Shown here in pieces: positions 1 to 9,288 of a stretch of DNA of 21,589 nt; position 1 is the stretch's first letter, and every line of letters starts with the position of its first letter. Position numbers and translations under genes: made by a program. Below the pieces are notes generated by a model. The model did no database searches and was not told where the DNA came from. It saw only the letters and a program-made list of their open reading frames with translations. Source of the DNA: Chara braunii (taxonomy: Eukaryota; Streptophyta; Charophyceae; Charales; Characeae); contig BFEA01000026.1 of assembly GCA_003427395.1 (NCBI GenBank), positions 3,662,591-3,684,179 of the forward strand, in the 5' to 3' direction.

Positions 1-7
1 AGGATAG

Positions 8-319
8 TCAACAACAAGGACAGCATATGGCGAGGGGGGAAGAAAGACAAAGATACTCGAGACAGGAAATCTACAGAGGGGGGTGCAGCACGACCGGGAG
101 CGCTGCGCCCTCGCTGGAGCAATTTTGGAGACGAAGCGGCGGGCGCGGGATCTACCGGAGAGCCAGGCGACGCGGTGGGCGAAGACGCAAGGACGCAAGG
201 CTAGAGAAGGGTACGTACGGGAGAGCTGGCGACGAGGTCGGCGGTGGGATATGGTGGCGCGCGGTAGGAGATGGGGGGTGTTGGGCAGTGACGGGGAACA
301 ACCACGGGAGGTAAGGTAG
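8..319 (+). CDS. Unrecognised open frame, possible protein fragment
   Basis: The frame is open from just after a TAG at 5-7 to 319, with the first ATG at 83. The product is highly charged and Arg-rich, with a coherent-looking stretch (residues LETKRRARDLPESQATRWAK near the middle). I recognise no family. The frame overlaps another Arg/Gly-rich frame starting at 27, so GC-rich composition alone could keep both open. There is no clear promoter and no matching upstream exon because the window starts here. It could be the end of an exon or a repeat-derived frame; I lean weakly to the second. Confidence 0.15.
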   Translation, partial: STTRTAYGEGGRKTKILETGNLQRGVQHDRERCALAGAILETKRRARDLPESQATRWAKTQGRKAREGYVRESWRRGRRWDMVARGRRWGVLGSDGEQPREVR

Positions 320-828
320 GGCAGAGGAGGGTGGGGCAGATGGGCAGGGGGGTGTGGAGTCGTTGGACTAGGTTAGGGCTTGTCGTCCTCGTTTTTTGAA
401 AATCCTTCCCTCTTCCTGAACAGTATGGTATGAATATAGCTTAGGTGGTTTTGAACCCCCTGTGGCGACTCGTCAACAGGTTTGGTGAGGGGGTGCCACA
501 CTGTTTTCGATTTCCTTCGGGGGATTGAAGATGGCCGTTCATGTCTTTGGTGCTTGCTTTGCTTTGAGCCTAGGTGCTAGCAATGGGAGGAAGGGAGTTC
601 TTCCTTCCCCAAAGACGGAGGGGTAGGGTTTGAGGGGTGTGAGGTTAGTGGCTCGGTTGAGGAAGAAGGGATGGGAGGCTGCTTTGTATTGGATTAGGAT
701 TCAGCCCACGCGTGACTTGGCAGTCTTATAATTCGAAATCTACAAATAATGTTCTGATACCCAAGCTTTTCATTTTGAGGTTGATTTTTTGTTGATGATT
801 TCAATTCATGATTCTTGATTTTTCTTGA
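320..828. other. No gene seen
   Basis: G-rich at the start, then mixed sequence turning AT-rich after about 750. Stops occur in all frames and I see no RNA gene or element with recognisable ends. Confidence 0.5.
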
Positions 829-1255
829 TAATCGTAAATCAGAGTTTTGGCTCTGATCTCCAATAGTGATTCCCAACTGTCTAGCTTCTCGAAGTACTCG
901 TGAGTAATAATTCAAGTTGATTTTCGTACATTAGAGTTTTAGCTCTGGTCTCACTGCTAATATCGATGGATGCATGCGTTTTTTCTGAAGTATCAACTCA
1001 ACGATTTCTATTTTTCAAAAAATTTCCAAATAATTCTCGATTTGATGTCGTTCAATTTGTTGATCGTAAATCAGAGTTTTGGCTCTAATCTCAAATAATG
1101 ATTCCCAACTATTTTAGCTTCTCAAAGGACTCGTGAGTAATAATTCAAATTGATTTTCGTACATCAGAGTTTTAACTTTGGTCTCACTGCTAATATTGAT
1201 TGATGAATGCGTTTTTTTTTCTTCTGAAGTTTTGACTCAACGATTTCTATTATTG
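829..1255. repeat. ~232-bp tandem duplication with an internal sub-repeat
   Basis: Two diverged copies lie at about 829-1016 and 1061-1255. The anchor CGTAAATCAGAGTTTTGGCT begins at 833 and again at 1065, a period of 232. Each copy also holds a related internal segment, CGTACATYAGAGTTTTARCT, at 925 and 1158. The anchor family therefore occurs four times with spacings of about 92, 140 and 93. Both copies continue through CTCACTGCTAATAT and end near CTCAACGATTTCTAT. The sequence is AT-rich and non-coding; no transposase ends are visible. Confidence 0.85.
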
Positions 1256-1704
1256 TAGAAGTGCTAGGATTTTGCCCTGCCTGAGAGTGGTATTCTAGTA
1301 TCTTGTTGTTGCACTGGTCGCGTGCGATATATTTTGATTAGGGTGGTGAAGTTTTTTTTTTCTCTCCAGCTTACCCCTCTATGTTGGGGTCGCATACGTA
1401 GGGGTGAGTGCCATTTGGCTAAGTGGGGTTAGTAGTTGGAGGGATATGACGCGTCCTGTTGGCGAGGGGGCTAGTTGGCAGGACTGGAATAGGTCATAGC
1501 AACAACGGAGATGGTGGCTCCACCGTGATAAGTCTTGTCGGGGGGGGGGTAGGGGGAGTGTTTAGGTGGTCTGGGTGTGTCGAGTGTGACTGGTGCACGG
1601 AGGGAGCTGGGCATTTCGAAACCTTGGTTGCCGCGGTGGGTTTCAGCGGATCGTCCGACAGTGGGTTATCGCCACCATGACCAAGAGTTTAGGGTTGGCT
1701 GATG
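1256..1704. other. No gene seen; G-rich stretch
   Basis: This stretch holds a short T tract near 1351, a G run near 1540 and GT-rich sequence. A 73-codon frame at 1459-1680 is Gly/Val-rich, matches nothing I know and is best explained by composition. Confidence 0.4.
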
Positions 1705-2835
1705 CTAGAGCGACGCTGGCCGGAGCTGGGGTTTGGTTGCGCTGCCCTGTAACCTGAGTTATGTGGGGGTTAGAGGCCTGGTAGAGAGATCTGGGGAACT
1801 GCCGAGGGTGGAAGGCAATCCAGTGGCTAACCGTGAAATGGTATTAGGACGACGGGGGTCGGAGGTGGGGTGGGTCGCGCTGCCCTGTAACCCAGCGGTT
1901 GGGGGTGTGAGGCCTGGTAGAGCTTGGTATCTAGGATATGAGGGTTGAGGCAGCCATAGGCTGGTCGGTTGATTTGCACTGGGGGAACATGGTTTCGGTT
2001 ATATCGGCTTCCAGATAATCCCAACTGGTTCTTCTTTTTCAAGAGTAAGTTTGATTTTCTCGGTTGTTTCTAGTGGTCTTGAGAATGCTTTAGGATTCTG
2101 GGGACTTCTTGCTATTCACTGTAGGCTTCTTTGATGTTGTTATCTTCATAGATTTGTGGCGGTTCGATGCCATAACGACGCTGGCCGGTGCTGGGGCGTT
2201 GCCCTGTAACCTGTTGATAGCAGGAGCGTGAGGCCTGGTAGAGAGTTTTGGGGATGCTTTGGGGCGGGCATTCTAAGGGACAACCAAGGGTTGCTGTCGG
2301 AACTACGCTGGTCGGAGATGGGGTGAGTCGTGTTGCCCTGTAACCTAGCAGGGTGGGGGCGTGAGGCCTGGGAAAGCTCGGTAGGGAAAAAACAGTGTTA
2401 GAGAATCCTAGAGGGTTTGTCAGGAATTCTGGGGGTTCTGAGCATTCGAAGGACTTTTGTGGCTTTCCTTTTGACTTAGTAATTGTTGTCAGAGTTATCC
2501 ATGTTTCTTCAAAAAAAAAAGAGAATGCTTTAGGATTTTGGGGACTTCTATCAACTCGCTTTAGGCTGTTTGATACTGGCACATTCATGGATATGAGGTT
2601 GTTCGATGCCAGAACTACGCTGGTCGGTGCTGGGGTGTTGCCCTGTAACCTGCTGACTGCAGGAGCATGAGGCCTGGTAGAGAGATCTGGGGATGCTTTG
2701 GGGTGGGCATTCCAAGGGACAACCAAGGGTTGCTGTTGGGACGACGCTGGCTGGAGCTGGGGCGAGTCATGTTGCTCTGTAACCTAACCGGGTGGGAGTG
2801 TGAGGCCTGGGAGAGCTCGACAGGGAATAAAACAA
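1705..2835 (+). repeat. GCCCTGTAACC repeat family, six plus-strand copies
   Basis: Six diverged units begin near 1708, 1847, 2169, 2297, 2608 and 2738. A typical unit reads ACGCTGGYCGG-AG-TGGGG, then TTGCCCTGTAACCT, then GTGAGGCCTGGTAGAGAG. The units form pairs. The pair at 2169 and 2297 and the pair at 2608 and 2738 sit inside a larger duplication of about 436 bp, in which GAGAATGCTTTAGGATT occurs near 2084 and 2521. Stops interrupt all frames. Paired GC-rich monomers resemble the 5' monomer arrays of some LINEs, or a satellite, but no element boundary proves either. Confidence 0.8.
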
Positions 2836-2842
2836 TTTTTTT

Positions 2843-2873
<31 letters not shown>

Positions 2874-2990
2874 ACCGGGCCCAGTGCCCAAGGCTGATAT
2901 TACCAATAATAAGATTGAGGCCGGGGTCCTCACAATCTGACCGGAGTGATCAAACCAAAACTGTTGAGAACCGGGCTCAGCGTCCCTCAA
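2836..2990 (-). mobile_element. 3' end of a poly(A) retroelement with two hairpins
   Basis: On the minus strand the hairpin motif at 2986-2963 (CGCTGAGCCCGGTTCTCAAC) is followed ~92 bp later by a truncated second motif at 2889-2871. That copy runs directly into an A-rich tail, seen as T-rich sequence at 2836-2872 on the plus strand. This is the end structure of a retrotransposon inserted by target-primed reverse transcription. The 5' limit and target-site duplication were not found, so the element body is undefined. Hairpin plus tail match the LINE ends elsewhere in the window. Confidence 0.6.
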
Positions 2991-3100
2991 ATGGTTATAA
3001 TGATGACCATGATGATACTGACGATACCAGAGATAATGATGCTAATGAGAATGATAATTCAAATGTATGAAAAAATATATAAGATTATGCTATATCAGTT
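2990..3100. repeat. Imperfect ATG/GAT microsatellite
   Basis: Degenerate ATGATG runs with interspersed ACGAT and AATGAT. The associated 84-codon open frame (2946-3200) is a by-product of the repeat. Confidence 0.65.
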
Positions 3101-3104
3101 ATTC

Positions 3105-4010
3105 TGGCCTCCTAATCCCAGTACAACTCCTAGCCCTCCCTATACCAGGACAGTGTACCTCAGAGACAAAACCAACCTAACCAACATCAATCATAGCTGA
3201 TCTCTTCTCGCCTCCTTGTAGACCCCCCGTTTCACCACTGGAATGCCTTCCACCCTCAGCAAACCCCAGATCTCTCTACAAGGCCTCACACTCCTGCTAT
3301 TTACAGGTTACAGGGCAACGCCCCAGCTCCAGCCAGCATCGTTCTGGCATCGGCAAACGAAGGGCACAGAACAGAGCAACTCAGAAGATATCAGTCCAGG
3401 TTCAACCATATCTAAAGTCCTATATCCCGAAAGTGGAAGAATACTCGATGCAACCAAAATTTCAGAACACCAAAAAGCTTGATATAACAATAATCAGATG
3501 ATGATACTAATGATGTGATGATGAAGATGAAGATGATGAATTAATGATGATAATGAATATGATGATTAGTATATAGAAGTTATAACAACATTTATGGCCT
3601 CCTAATCTTCGAACCCTCCCAGCCCTCCCTAAACCAGGATATTACATCTCAGAAACAGTACCCTCCTAACCAATGTCTACCATAGCTGACTTGTTCTCGC
3701 CACCTAGACTATCCCTGGCCCCATAGGTTGTCAAGGCAGCCCCCCCGGTTCGCCACTGGATTGCCTTCCTCCCTCGGCAAATCCCCAGATCTCTCTACAA
3801 GGCCTCACACTCCTGCTAATTGCAGGTTACAGGGCAACGCCCTAGCTCCGACCAGCATCGTTCTGACATCGCCAAACCAGGGGCAAACACAAAGCAACTC
3901 TGTAGATATTGGTCCATATTCGACCATCTCTAAAATCCTATATCCTGATCAAGGAAGGAAGCCAGATACAGCCGAGGATTAAAGCACACCAGAAAGCATG
4001 ATATAACATA
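3105..4010 (-). repeat. GCCCTGTAACC family, two inverted ~400-bp units in tandem
   Basis: Two related blocks, about 3105-3495 and 3595-4010, share start (GGCCTCCTAATC), middle (AGATCTCTCTACAAGGCCTC at 3269 and 3787, a period of 518) and end (CATGATATAACA or CTTGATATAACA). Their core is the reverse complement of the plus-strand units at 1705-2835, including the AGGTTACAGGGCAACGCC segment. Each block ends in an ATGATG microsatellite (3490-3570 and 4012-4040). Open frames at 3243-3482 and 3728-3982 fall at the same place in each block but differ in sequence and have no known domain. Confidence 0.8.
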
Positions 4011-4011
4011 G

Positions 4012-4404
4012 ATGATGATGATGATGATGATGATGATTTTGATGATGAGAAGATTCAGAAAAAATCCCCTCTCTCCCTTCCTTCCTCCATTCTCTCCATT
4101 ACCCTATCTATCCCTTTACCCTAATCTGCCCCCGCTGGGATTTGATGCCCAGCCCCAAAAAAGAGTGTTCCTCACAATCTGCCCGTACCCCCTCCAGGAT
4201 TTCACCACCCGCCTAATGAAACCCCTGCGGGGCTGGGCTCTCCCCCTCCCCTTCACCAAAATGTCATTCGCTTGGATTTTGTTGATGACGAAGGATAGCG
4301 CCCCGAAGATAATGATAACGAAGATGATGATGACGACCCACTCACCTACTGATGCGAAAGGCGAGCGATGCCTTGAAGAGCAAACTCTGCTGATAACAAA
4401 CTAA
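4012..4404 (+). repeat. ATG microsatellite and a low-complexity open frame
   Basis: An ATG run at 4012-4040 opens a 130-codon frame that begins with Met repeats. It continues through C/T-rich sequence, then another GATGATGACG tract at about 4285-4340. The middle segment (4060-4280) is Pro/Leu-rich with no domain I know. The start is an artefact of the repeat, so I do not call a gene. Confidence 0.5.
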
Positions 4405-4583
4405 TAATGATGATACTAATCATCATCATAATGATGATGATAATGATGTTGATGATATCGATAATGATGATGATGATAATGATCCTGATGCTGCTGCTGA
4501 TGATGATGACGATGATGATGAAGACACACCAATAATGATGCTCATAATAATGGTGATGATGATGATGATGTCCGTAATGCTGC

Positions 4584-4615
<32 letters not shown>

Positions 4616-4860
4616 ATGATGATATGATGATGATAAAGATGATGATGACGCACCAAAGAAGATGCTCATAATGATGATGATGATCATGATATGTCAGTAA
4701 TGATGATGATGATGATGAAGATGACGCACCAATGAAGATGCTCATAATGATGATGGTGATGTCAGTAATGCTGCTGCTGCTGCTGATGATGATGATTACC
4801 ATCGTTATCCCCAATCATCCCCACATTATGAAAAATGTCGATGATGATGATGATGAAGAT
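4405..4860. repeat. Higher-order ATG/CTG minisatellite
   Basis: GAT/ATG triplets alternate with CTG runs (about 4568-4605 and 4768-4785). On top of the triplets there is a composite unit repeated three times. Module A is close to GACGCACCAATGAAGATGCT and then CATAATGATG, at about 4519, 4643 and 4719. Module B is close to ATGTCAGTAATGCTG, at about 4568, 4691 and 4761. The tract is strongly strand-asymmetric: ATG/GAT on plus, CAT/ATC on minus. The His-, Ile- or Ser-rich frames on the minus strand are products of the repeat. Confidence 0.85.
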
Positions 4861-5214
4861 TACCGCCGTTGGCAACGCAGTACGAGTGAAGGCTGACGAC
4901 AAATCCACCAGGACACTGAAACTGAAAGTTGGCCAGAATCGAAGTGAACGTCCCACCCCATGAAGCGAAGTATCCTCAGTCACACTGAGGTTTCCAACGC
5001 CTGAAGGTTCACGCCACAAAGCAGAAGCACCAACCCCACTTCTCTACCTGCGCCAGCCTGTGACGCCAGGAGATCTGCACGAAACAGAATAGAAGACCAT
5101 CGCCTCTCCCTCCTCTCTGTCAACTAGAGACGCCACCATCCCCGTTGTAGAGTAGCAGCACTCAACGTCCGTGTCTCTGTGATGTCACCTCCCTCATTTT
5201 CCGCAGCCGCACCC
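4861..5214. other. No gene seen
   Basis: Mixed unique-looking sequence between two repeat arrays. Short open segments exist on both strands, all ended by stops within about 85 codons, with no recognisable domain. A plus-strand segment at about 4865-4970 reads as a basic peptide but lacks a start and ends in TGA. Confidence 0.4.
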
Positions 5215-5340
5215 TAGCGCTGCTCCACCCGGCAACGCACCGCCCACTAGCAGCATTCCACCTGGCAGCACACCGCCCGCTAGCGGCACTCCACCTGGCA
5301 GCGCACCACCCGCTAGTAGCGCTCCACCTGGCACACGCGT
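5215..5340 (+). repeat. 33-bp minisatellite encoding an 11-residue PPG-rich repeat
   Basis: About 3.7 units of 33 bp, with core GCTCCACCTGGCAGC followed by GCACCRCCCGCTAGYAGC. Because 33 is divisible by three, the plus frame reads a repeated peptide close to APPGSAPPASS, similar in style to Hyp-rich cell-wall or linker proteins. The minus frame reads a Gly/Leu-rich peptide. The plus frame has no ATG after the last upstream stop (TGA near 5179) and closes shortly after the array near 5385. It may be a decayed exon or a non-coding minisatellite; I cannot tell which. Confidence 0.65.
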
Positions 5341-5457
5341 CGGTACACTACCACGTCGCCCGCTTGCCGCGCACATTCCTCCATAGCTTGCTTGGCGCCG
5401 GCTGCTCCCCCGGTACTCTGATTGCAGTTTCCCTGTGTCTCCATGCCACTTGAAGAT

Positions 5458-5532
5458 CTCACAGGGAATAAGACAGTGTTGGATAGTTTTAGAGAGTTTT
5501 GTTTGGGAGTCTAGGGGTTCTGAGCATTCCAA
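5458..5532 (+). repeat. Fragment of the 1705-2835 repeat family
   Basis: The stretch holding ACAGGGAATAA, CAGTGTT, GGGGTTCTGAGCATTC matches the sequence following the unit at 2297 (about 2383-2450). It shows that this family is dispersed and not limited to the array. Confidence 0.65.
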
Positions 5533-5677
5533 AAGAGGTTAGTAGTCATTCATATTTTTTCAACCTCGTTTTAATTCTCTTGAATTTCTCCAATAGTTCG
5601 TAATAGTTCTCAGATTGATTCTCAATTGAAGCTGGGTAATGGTCCCAATATCTCAAATGACTTTTGTAACTCTATAT

Positions 5678-5739
5678 GGGACGCTGGGCCCGGTTCCCAG
5701 AACGTGCTGCTCCCCACGAATAGACTGGAGCATTTGTCC

Positions 5740-5789
<50 letters not shown>
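5678..5789 (+). mobile_element. Retroelement 3' end with 49-A tail
   Basis: GGGACGCTGGGCCCGGTTCC begins at 5678. It contains the hairpin CTGGG-CCCGGTT-CCCAG and continues GTGCTGCTCCCCACGAATAG. After a short spacer comes an uninterrupted run of 49 A (5741-5789), then CAA repeats to about 5815. The order hairpin, GCTGCTCCCCAC box, AATAGA, spacer, poly(A) is the same as in the LINE B end at 10755-10901. The pure A tail suggests a young insertion. The 5' boundary was not found. Confidence 0.7.
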
Positions 5790-5791
<2 letters not shown>

Positions 5792-5894
5792 AGAGAGAAA
5801 CAACAACAACAACAAGGACAGCAGGGTTGTCCTGCCCCTCCAGGAGCTCAGAACCCCGTCCCTGCGTGCCCAGTCGTCACACCCATTACCCAAC

Positions 5895-6720
5895 CGCGGC
5901 ACCAGCCCTGCCAAAAAAAACATGTCTACTCTCACCAGCCCTGCCAAAAAAAAACATGTCCAGTCTCATCTACAACCTCCCTGCCTACACTCTTAACGCA
6001 AACAAAATAAAAACTGCCAATTCCAAATAGACGAAATTCTAACAGGCCACAGAAAAAAAACGAAAATACGAATCTTAACGCAAACGGAATCAAAACTACC
6101 AATTCCAATAGACGAAATTCTAATATCATAGATGCTAATTCCAACCAAGAAGGTAAATAAACAATAGAACCCGACTCAATACGCAAGCCTATCGAGGGTA
6201 TCTAAGCTCTCCAACACAACTTCTAACACAAGGCTGTCACGGGTATCCAAGTATTTTCCATTCCGGCACACTGCAACGAACCAAACGCCGGCAAAAGGAC
6301 AAATTAGGATCGCCCACCTATCATAAATTCAATGCATTTTGAGTTCAAGCACAGCATCGTAGAAAACACCACTGTCCCACATCCCTATCCCAGCCTTCCA
6401 ATTCCCCGCACACGCTGTCTCCTCACCAAGCATCAAGCCAAGGCCAGCAACAGATCAAATAGGGTTGCCCACCTATAAAATCGCGGACCATTTTGCTCGA
6501 GCAAGGTATTCCAACATCAAGCCAACGAACATCAACCCTAGAACAGGATTGTCAACGCCACAAATAACAAGGAGCCAACGCGCGGCCATGCAGCGGCAGG
6601 CATCGAAAATGAAAATCCCACAAAGTACGCAGGCTAAATAAAGAAAGAGCGAAGAACAAGAAAAATCAGACATAAGGAAAGAGCGGAAAACAAGAAAAAT
6701 CAGACAAACCTAACTCGAAG
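5895..6720. repeat. A-rich region with several short tandem duplications
   Basis: Three nested duplications are visible. CACCAGCCCTGCC plus an A run and CATGTC repeats at about 5901 and 5934. CTTAACGCAAAC through GACGAAATTCTAA repeats at 5992-6042 and 6074-6123 (period 82). AGAGCG-AACAAGAAAAATCAGACA repeats at about 6648 and 6681 (period ~33). A weaker pair, GATCGCCCACCTAT / GGTTGCCCACCTAT, lies near 6309 and 6469. No gene is supported. Confidence 0.65.
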
Positions 6721-6920
6721 CATTTGAACAAAACACAACATGCAATTTCGGAACCACCCTTAGCACCAAACCTAACCCTCAACAAGCGACGCATGCCCAA
6801 CTTCAAATGGCAAACTCCTTGTCCTCGATGCGTTCTTCTTGGAGAGGGCCTTCAATCTTCATCTCCGGGTTTGAGCTCCTGTTATTCCCACCTCAAGTCA
6901 TCACCTCAAGTCTTCTTTGC

Positions 6921-7440
6921 TTTTTTTTTTTTGTTTTGTTTTTCTTTTAAAGCTTGCAACTTTCAACCCGGAGAGTGGAATCATAGCTAGTAGCTCAGTA
7001 TAGTCATCCGCTGGAAACCGGGTCCAGCATCCCCTTGACTGAAACACAATTGTGAGAGCTATACCTGTGTTTGTAATCTATACTGGGAACCGGGCCCAGC
7101 GTCCCTTTGTCTGCAGGCTTCTGGAAAAAATATTAAAATTGGATTAACAAATTCCAGAGCAGTAATAAAAGGAGGAAGTTGAACAAAGAAGAAGCAGTTG
7201 AACTCTACTCTGCAGGACTACTGTTCTGTTGTAACTGCCTAAGAATCTATCTGCTACTTCGCTAGGATTTACTGAAAACCTGGTCCAGTATCCCATAAAT
7301 AAAAGTAAGCTGAGGTAGTTGGCTTTCTAAGGCCTCTCCTGAATGGGATTTACCATTCCTTTGGGAACGAGGAGCATGCACAATGCCCATGTCATGAGCC
7401 AATTATTGAACTGCAGTTCCCCCCTGGGATTTAGGGAGAC
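6921..7440 (-). mobile_element. LINE A 3' UTR with three hairpin copies and A tail
   Basis: Reading on minus from the ORF end near 7447, the hairpin motif appears at 7294-7271 (ACTGGACCAGGTTTTCAGT), 7105-7083 (CTGGGCCCGGTTCCCAG) and 7034-7010 (GCTGGACCCGGTTTCCAGC). A T-rich tract at 6921-6955 (plus strand) would be the poly(A) tail, interrupted by G and C. Arms differ among the three while pairing is kept. Multiple hairpins before the tail also occur at 2990-2836 and 21430-20972. Assignment of this stretch to LINE A rests on orientation and adjacency. Confidence 0.55.
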
Positions 7441-7446
7441 TAACTG

Positions 7447-8100
7447 CTATCTGTTCCCCCAGGAGTTCCAGAACCACCTTACCTGTTTAATCTTGTAACC
7501 TATTGCAGCTTTTCTTCTCCAGTTTGCAATGATGGTGTACCTGATTTGAATCTTGACCTGTGTGATGATATCTTGAAGAGACTTGTGATAGTTACGGAAC
7601 ACTTGGTCATTGCGGTCTTCCCACAGGGCGCCCATGACAATTGCCCTGATGGCCTGTGCCACATATCCCCAACCGCAGTGGGGGGATAATTCCGCAGGCA
7701 GGATACCGTGGAGTACCCATCCTTCATCCCATGGCATTGTATCCTTTGTGATGTTTTTCCAGTGTTTTCTCCACCAGGCCCAAACTCTCAGGGAGAAAGG
7801 ACATGTGTACCAGAGGTGGCTGTTGGTTTCCCAAGTCCATTGACATCTGGTGCATTTAGTGTCAATGTCCATTCCTTTAGAGCTGAGCCATACGGCTGAG
7901 GCAGTGACCAGTAGGGATTGGAGGTGAAGAATACTGGCCAATTTTTGTGATGGGAGTGCGGTGAGTTGGTCCCAGAGAGAGGTAAGTTGCTTGCCACTCA
8001 CCTCTGGTAGTGATTGATCTTCCCTTCTTTTAGCGACGACACATAATGGGTTCTTTGCAAATTTAGCTTGGTGCAAAGCCACCTCCTTCTTAGATGAGTA
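7447..8100 (-). pseudogene. LINE A C-terminal domain with Cys/His motif (zf-RVT-like)
   Basis: A 211-codon frame with ATG at 8082. The homologous text begins slightly upstream (LYSSKKEVALHQ), so that ATG is probably internal. Residues 77-94 give C-x2-C-x8-H-x4-C within CTRCQWTWETNSHLWYTCPF, the arrangement of the zinc-binding domain found after LINE reverse transcriptases (zf-RVT). It is followed by Trp-rich sequence (RVWAWWRKHW) and an end segment with ALWEDRNDQVF, also typical of LINE ORF2 tails. The domain would help bind the element's RNA or target DNA. The frame is intact here but isolated from the catalytic domain by upstream frameshifts. Confidence 0.8.
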
Positions 8101-8178
8101 GAGGTGGAGGCCAAAGGAAAATGGTCAAATCCAGACCGCTGCCCTGATATTCCACAACCGTGAAACAAACAAACAAGC

Positions 8179-8263
8179 ATGCCACCAGGGCCTGGAAATC
8201 CAAACAATCCCATCAGCCAAGGAACCAAAATAAAATGCCACCAAGGCCTAAAAATCCTAACAA
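8179..8263. repeat. 56-bp-period short duplication inside LINE A
   Basis: ATGCCACCAGGGCCTGGAAA (from 8179) and ATGCCACCAAGGCCTAAAAA (from 8235) begin two 29-bp similar segments, both ending in AACAA. The surrounding stretch is AAAC-rich. This may be a small duplication or part of an insertion within the LINE; no target-site duplication was found. Confidence 0.6.
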
Positions 8264-8289
8264 ACAAGAAAAACGAAAAAGGGAAAAAC

Positions 8290-9258
8290 TCATCCTACTT
8301 TAAGGGGATTGATCGGTAAGTCCAGAAGTACTCTATGTCCTGCCAAACGTTGGATCTTCCGAACTGTGTGGCCCTCCAATTCCTGGCACGAATGTTGTAC
8401 AGGAGTTTGTGTGGGATGTTCGTGGACCATCACTGCTATTTCTCTGAGGCCTGAAATGTCTGAGATTTCCTCAGTGCCTTGGAGCAATAGCAGGTGGGTA
8501 TAGGGTGTGGTTGGTGTCTCAGTCCATTCTTCCCCCAAATACCAACCCGTTGTGGTGGTGCCTAACAATTTCCAGGCCCTGTGGTCTGGTGAGATGTCTG
8601 GGGCTGCAAACCAAGTTTCCGGAGTTCCTTTTGCGGGGTCCAGCAAAATAGAGAGCCAATGAGGGGGTATGGCTTGCTGAATCTCCAACAGATGTTCAGG
8701 TACTTTTCTTAGGTAGCGTAGCGGTAATTCTGATTCTGTCTTCCAACCCTGCCTATCCGTGTTCCACAGGTCTTCTACTTAGAAACCCCTTTCTCTATCG
8801 AGGCTTTCCCAAAATTCCCTGACGAGTCATGTGCTGAGAAGTGGGAACCATCCCAGTTCACCAGAAGGAGGTTCTCAAAGATGGGCTGACCCAGAATTTG
8901 ATCTAAGGAGGAGGGAGGTTCAGTTGCAAGTGGTAACAGTTTGTACCAAGCAGTCAGAATGTCATGCCAAAACTTGGATTTGGGCCGTTTCCTGCAGTAG
9001 GACTCAGTGAACAAGCATACCCAGACATCTGAGGGACGAGCCAGTTTCCACTCTTGATTTAATATGTACTCTGCTAGCTGTACCCACGCTGTGTCTTCTT
9101 CTGTCAGAATGGCTTTTACCGGCCATTTGGCGAGCAGAGCAACGTTTTATTGCCTCGGGTCTAGGACCCCAAGGCCGCCCTGTTTCCTGGGAAATGCAAT
9201 GGATTCCCATGCAACCTTTGACGTAAAACCTTCCTGTTATTTTGCTTCGGGCTTCCAT
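8290..9258 (-). pseudogene. LINE A region between RT thumb and C-terminal domain
   Basis: Three minus frames share the coding text: about 9258-9004, 9014-8775 and 8688-8290. Recognisable LINE-like features are KQGGLGVLDPRQ-style text near 9180-9150 (a GGLG motif after the RT in LINEs) and Trp-rich stretches such as SKFWHDILTAWYKLLP near 8980. Frame changes between segments and stops show decay. I assign no catalytic role; in intact LINEs this region links the RT to the zinc-binding domain. Between 8110 and 8290 the sequence becomes low in coding quality and carries a short duplication (see separate entry). Confidence 0.6.
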
Positions 9259-9288
9259 ATAAACTTTGCTCCTGCTCTTTTGATGGCC

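Noticed and set aside
829-1255. CRISPR-like spaced repeats
   Set aside because: Four diverged anchors with uneven spacing (about 92, 140, 93), spacers that are themselves duplicated, and a eukaryotic context.
1408-1425. TTGGCTAAGTGG as a Pol III A box
   Set aside because: No B box at suitable distance and no cloverleaf; treated as chance.
2112-2726. 204-codon minus-strand open frame
   Set aside because: It runs antisense through the GCCCTGTAACC repeat units, and its sequence repeats with them; the lack of stops follows from GC-rich monomers.
4346-5019. His-, Ile- and Ser-rich open frames on the minus strand
   Set aside because: They are translations of the ATG/CTG microsatellite in three frames; composition follows the repeat exactly.
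5626-6030. Open frames with long poly-Lys or poly-Phe
   Set aside because: They read through the 49-A retroelement tail; no protein is supported.
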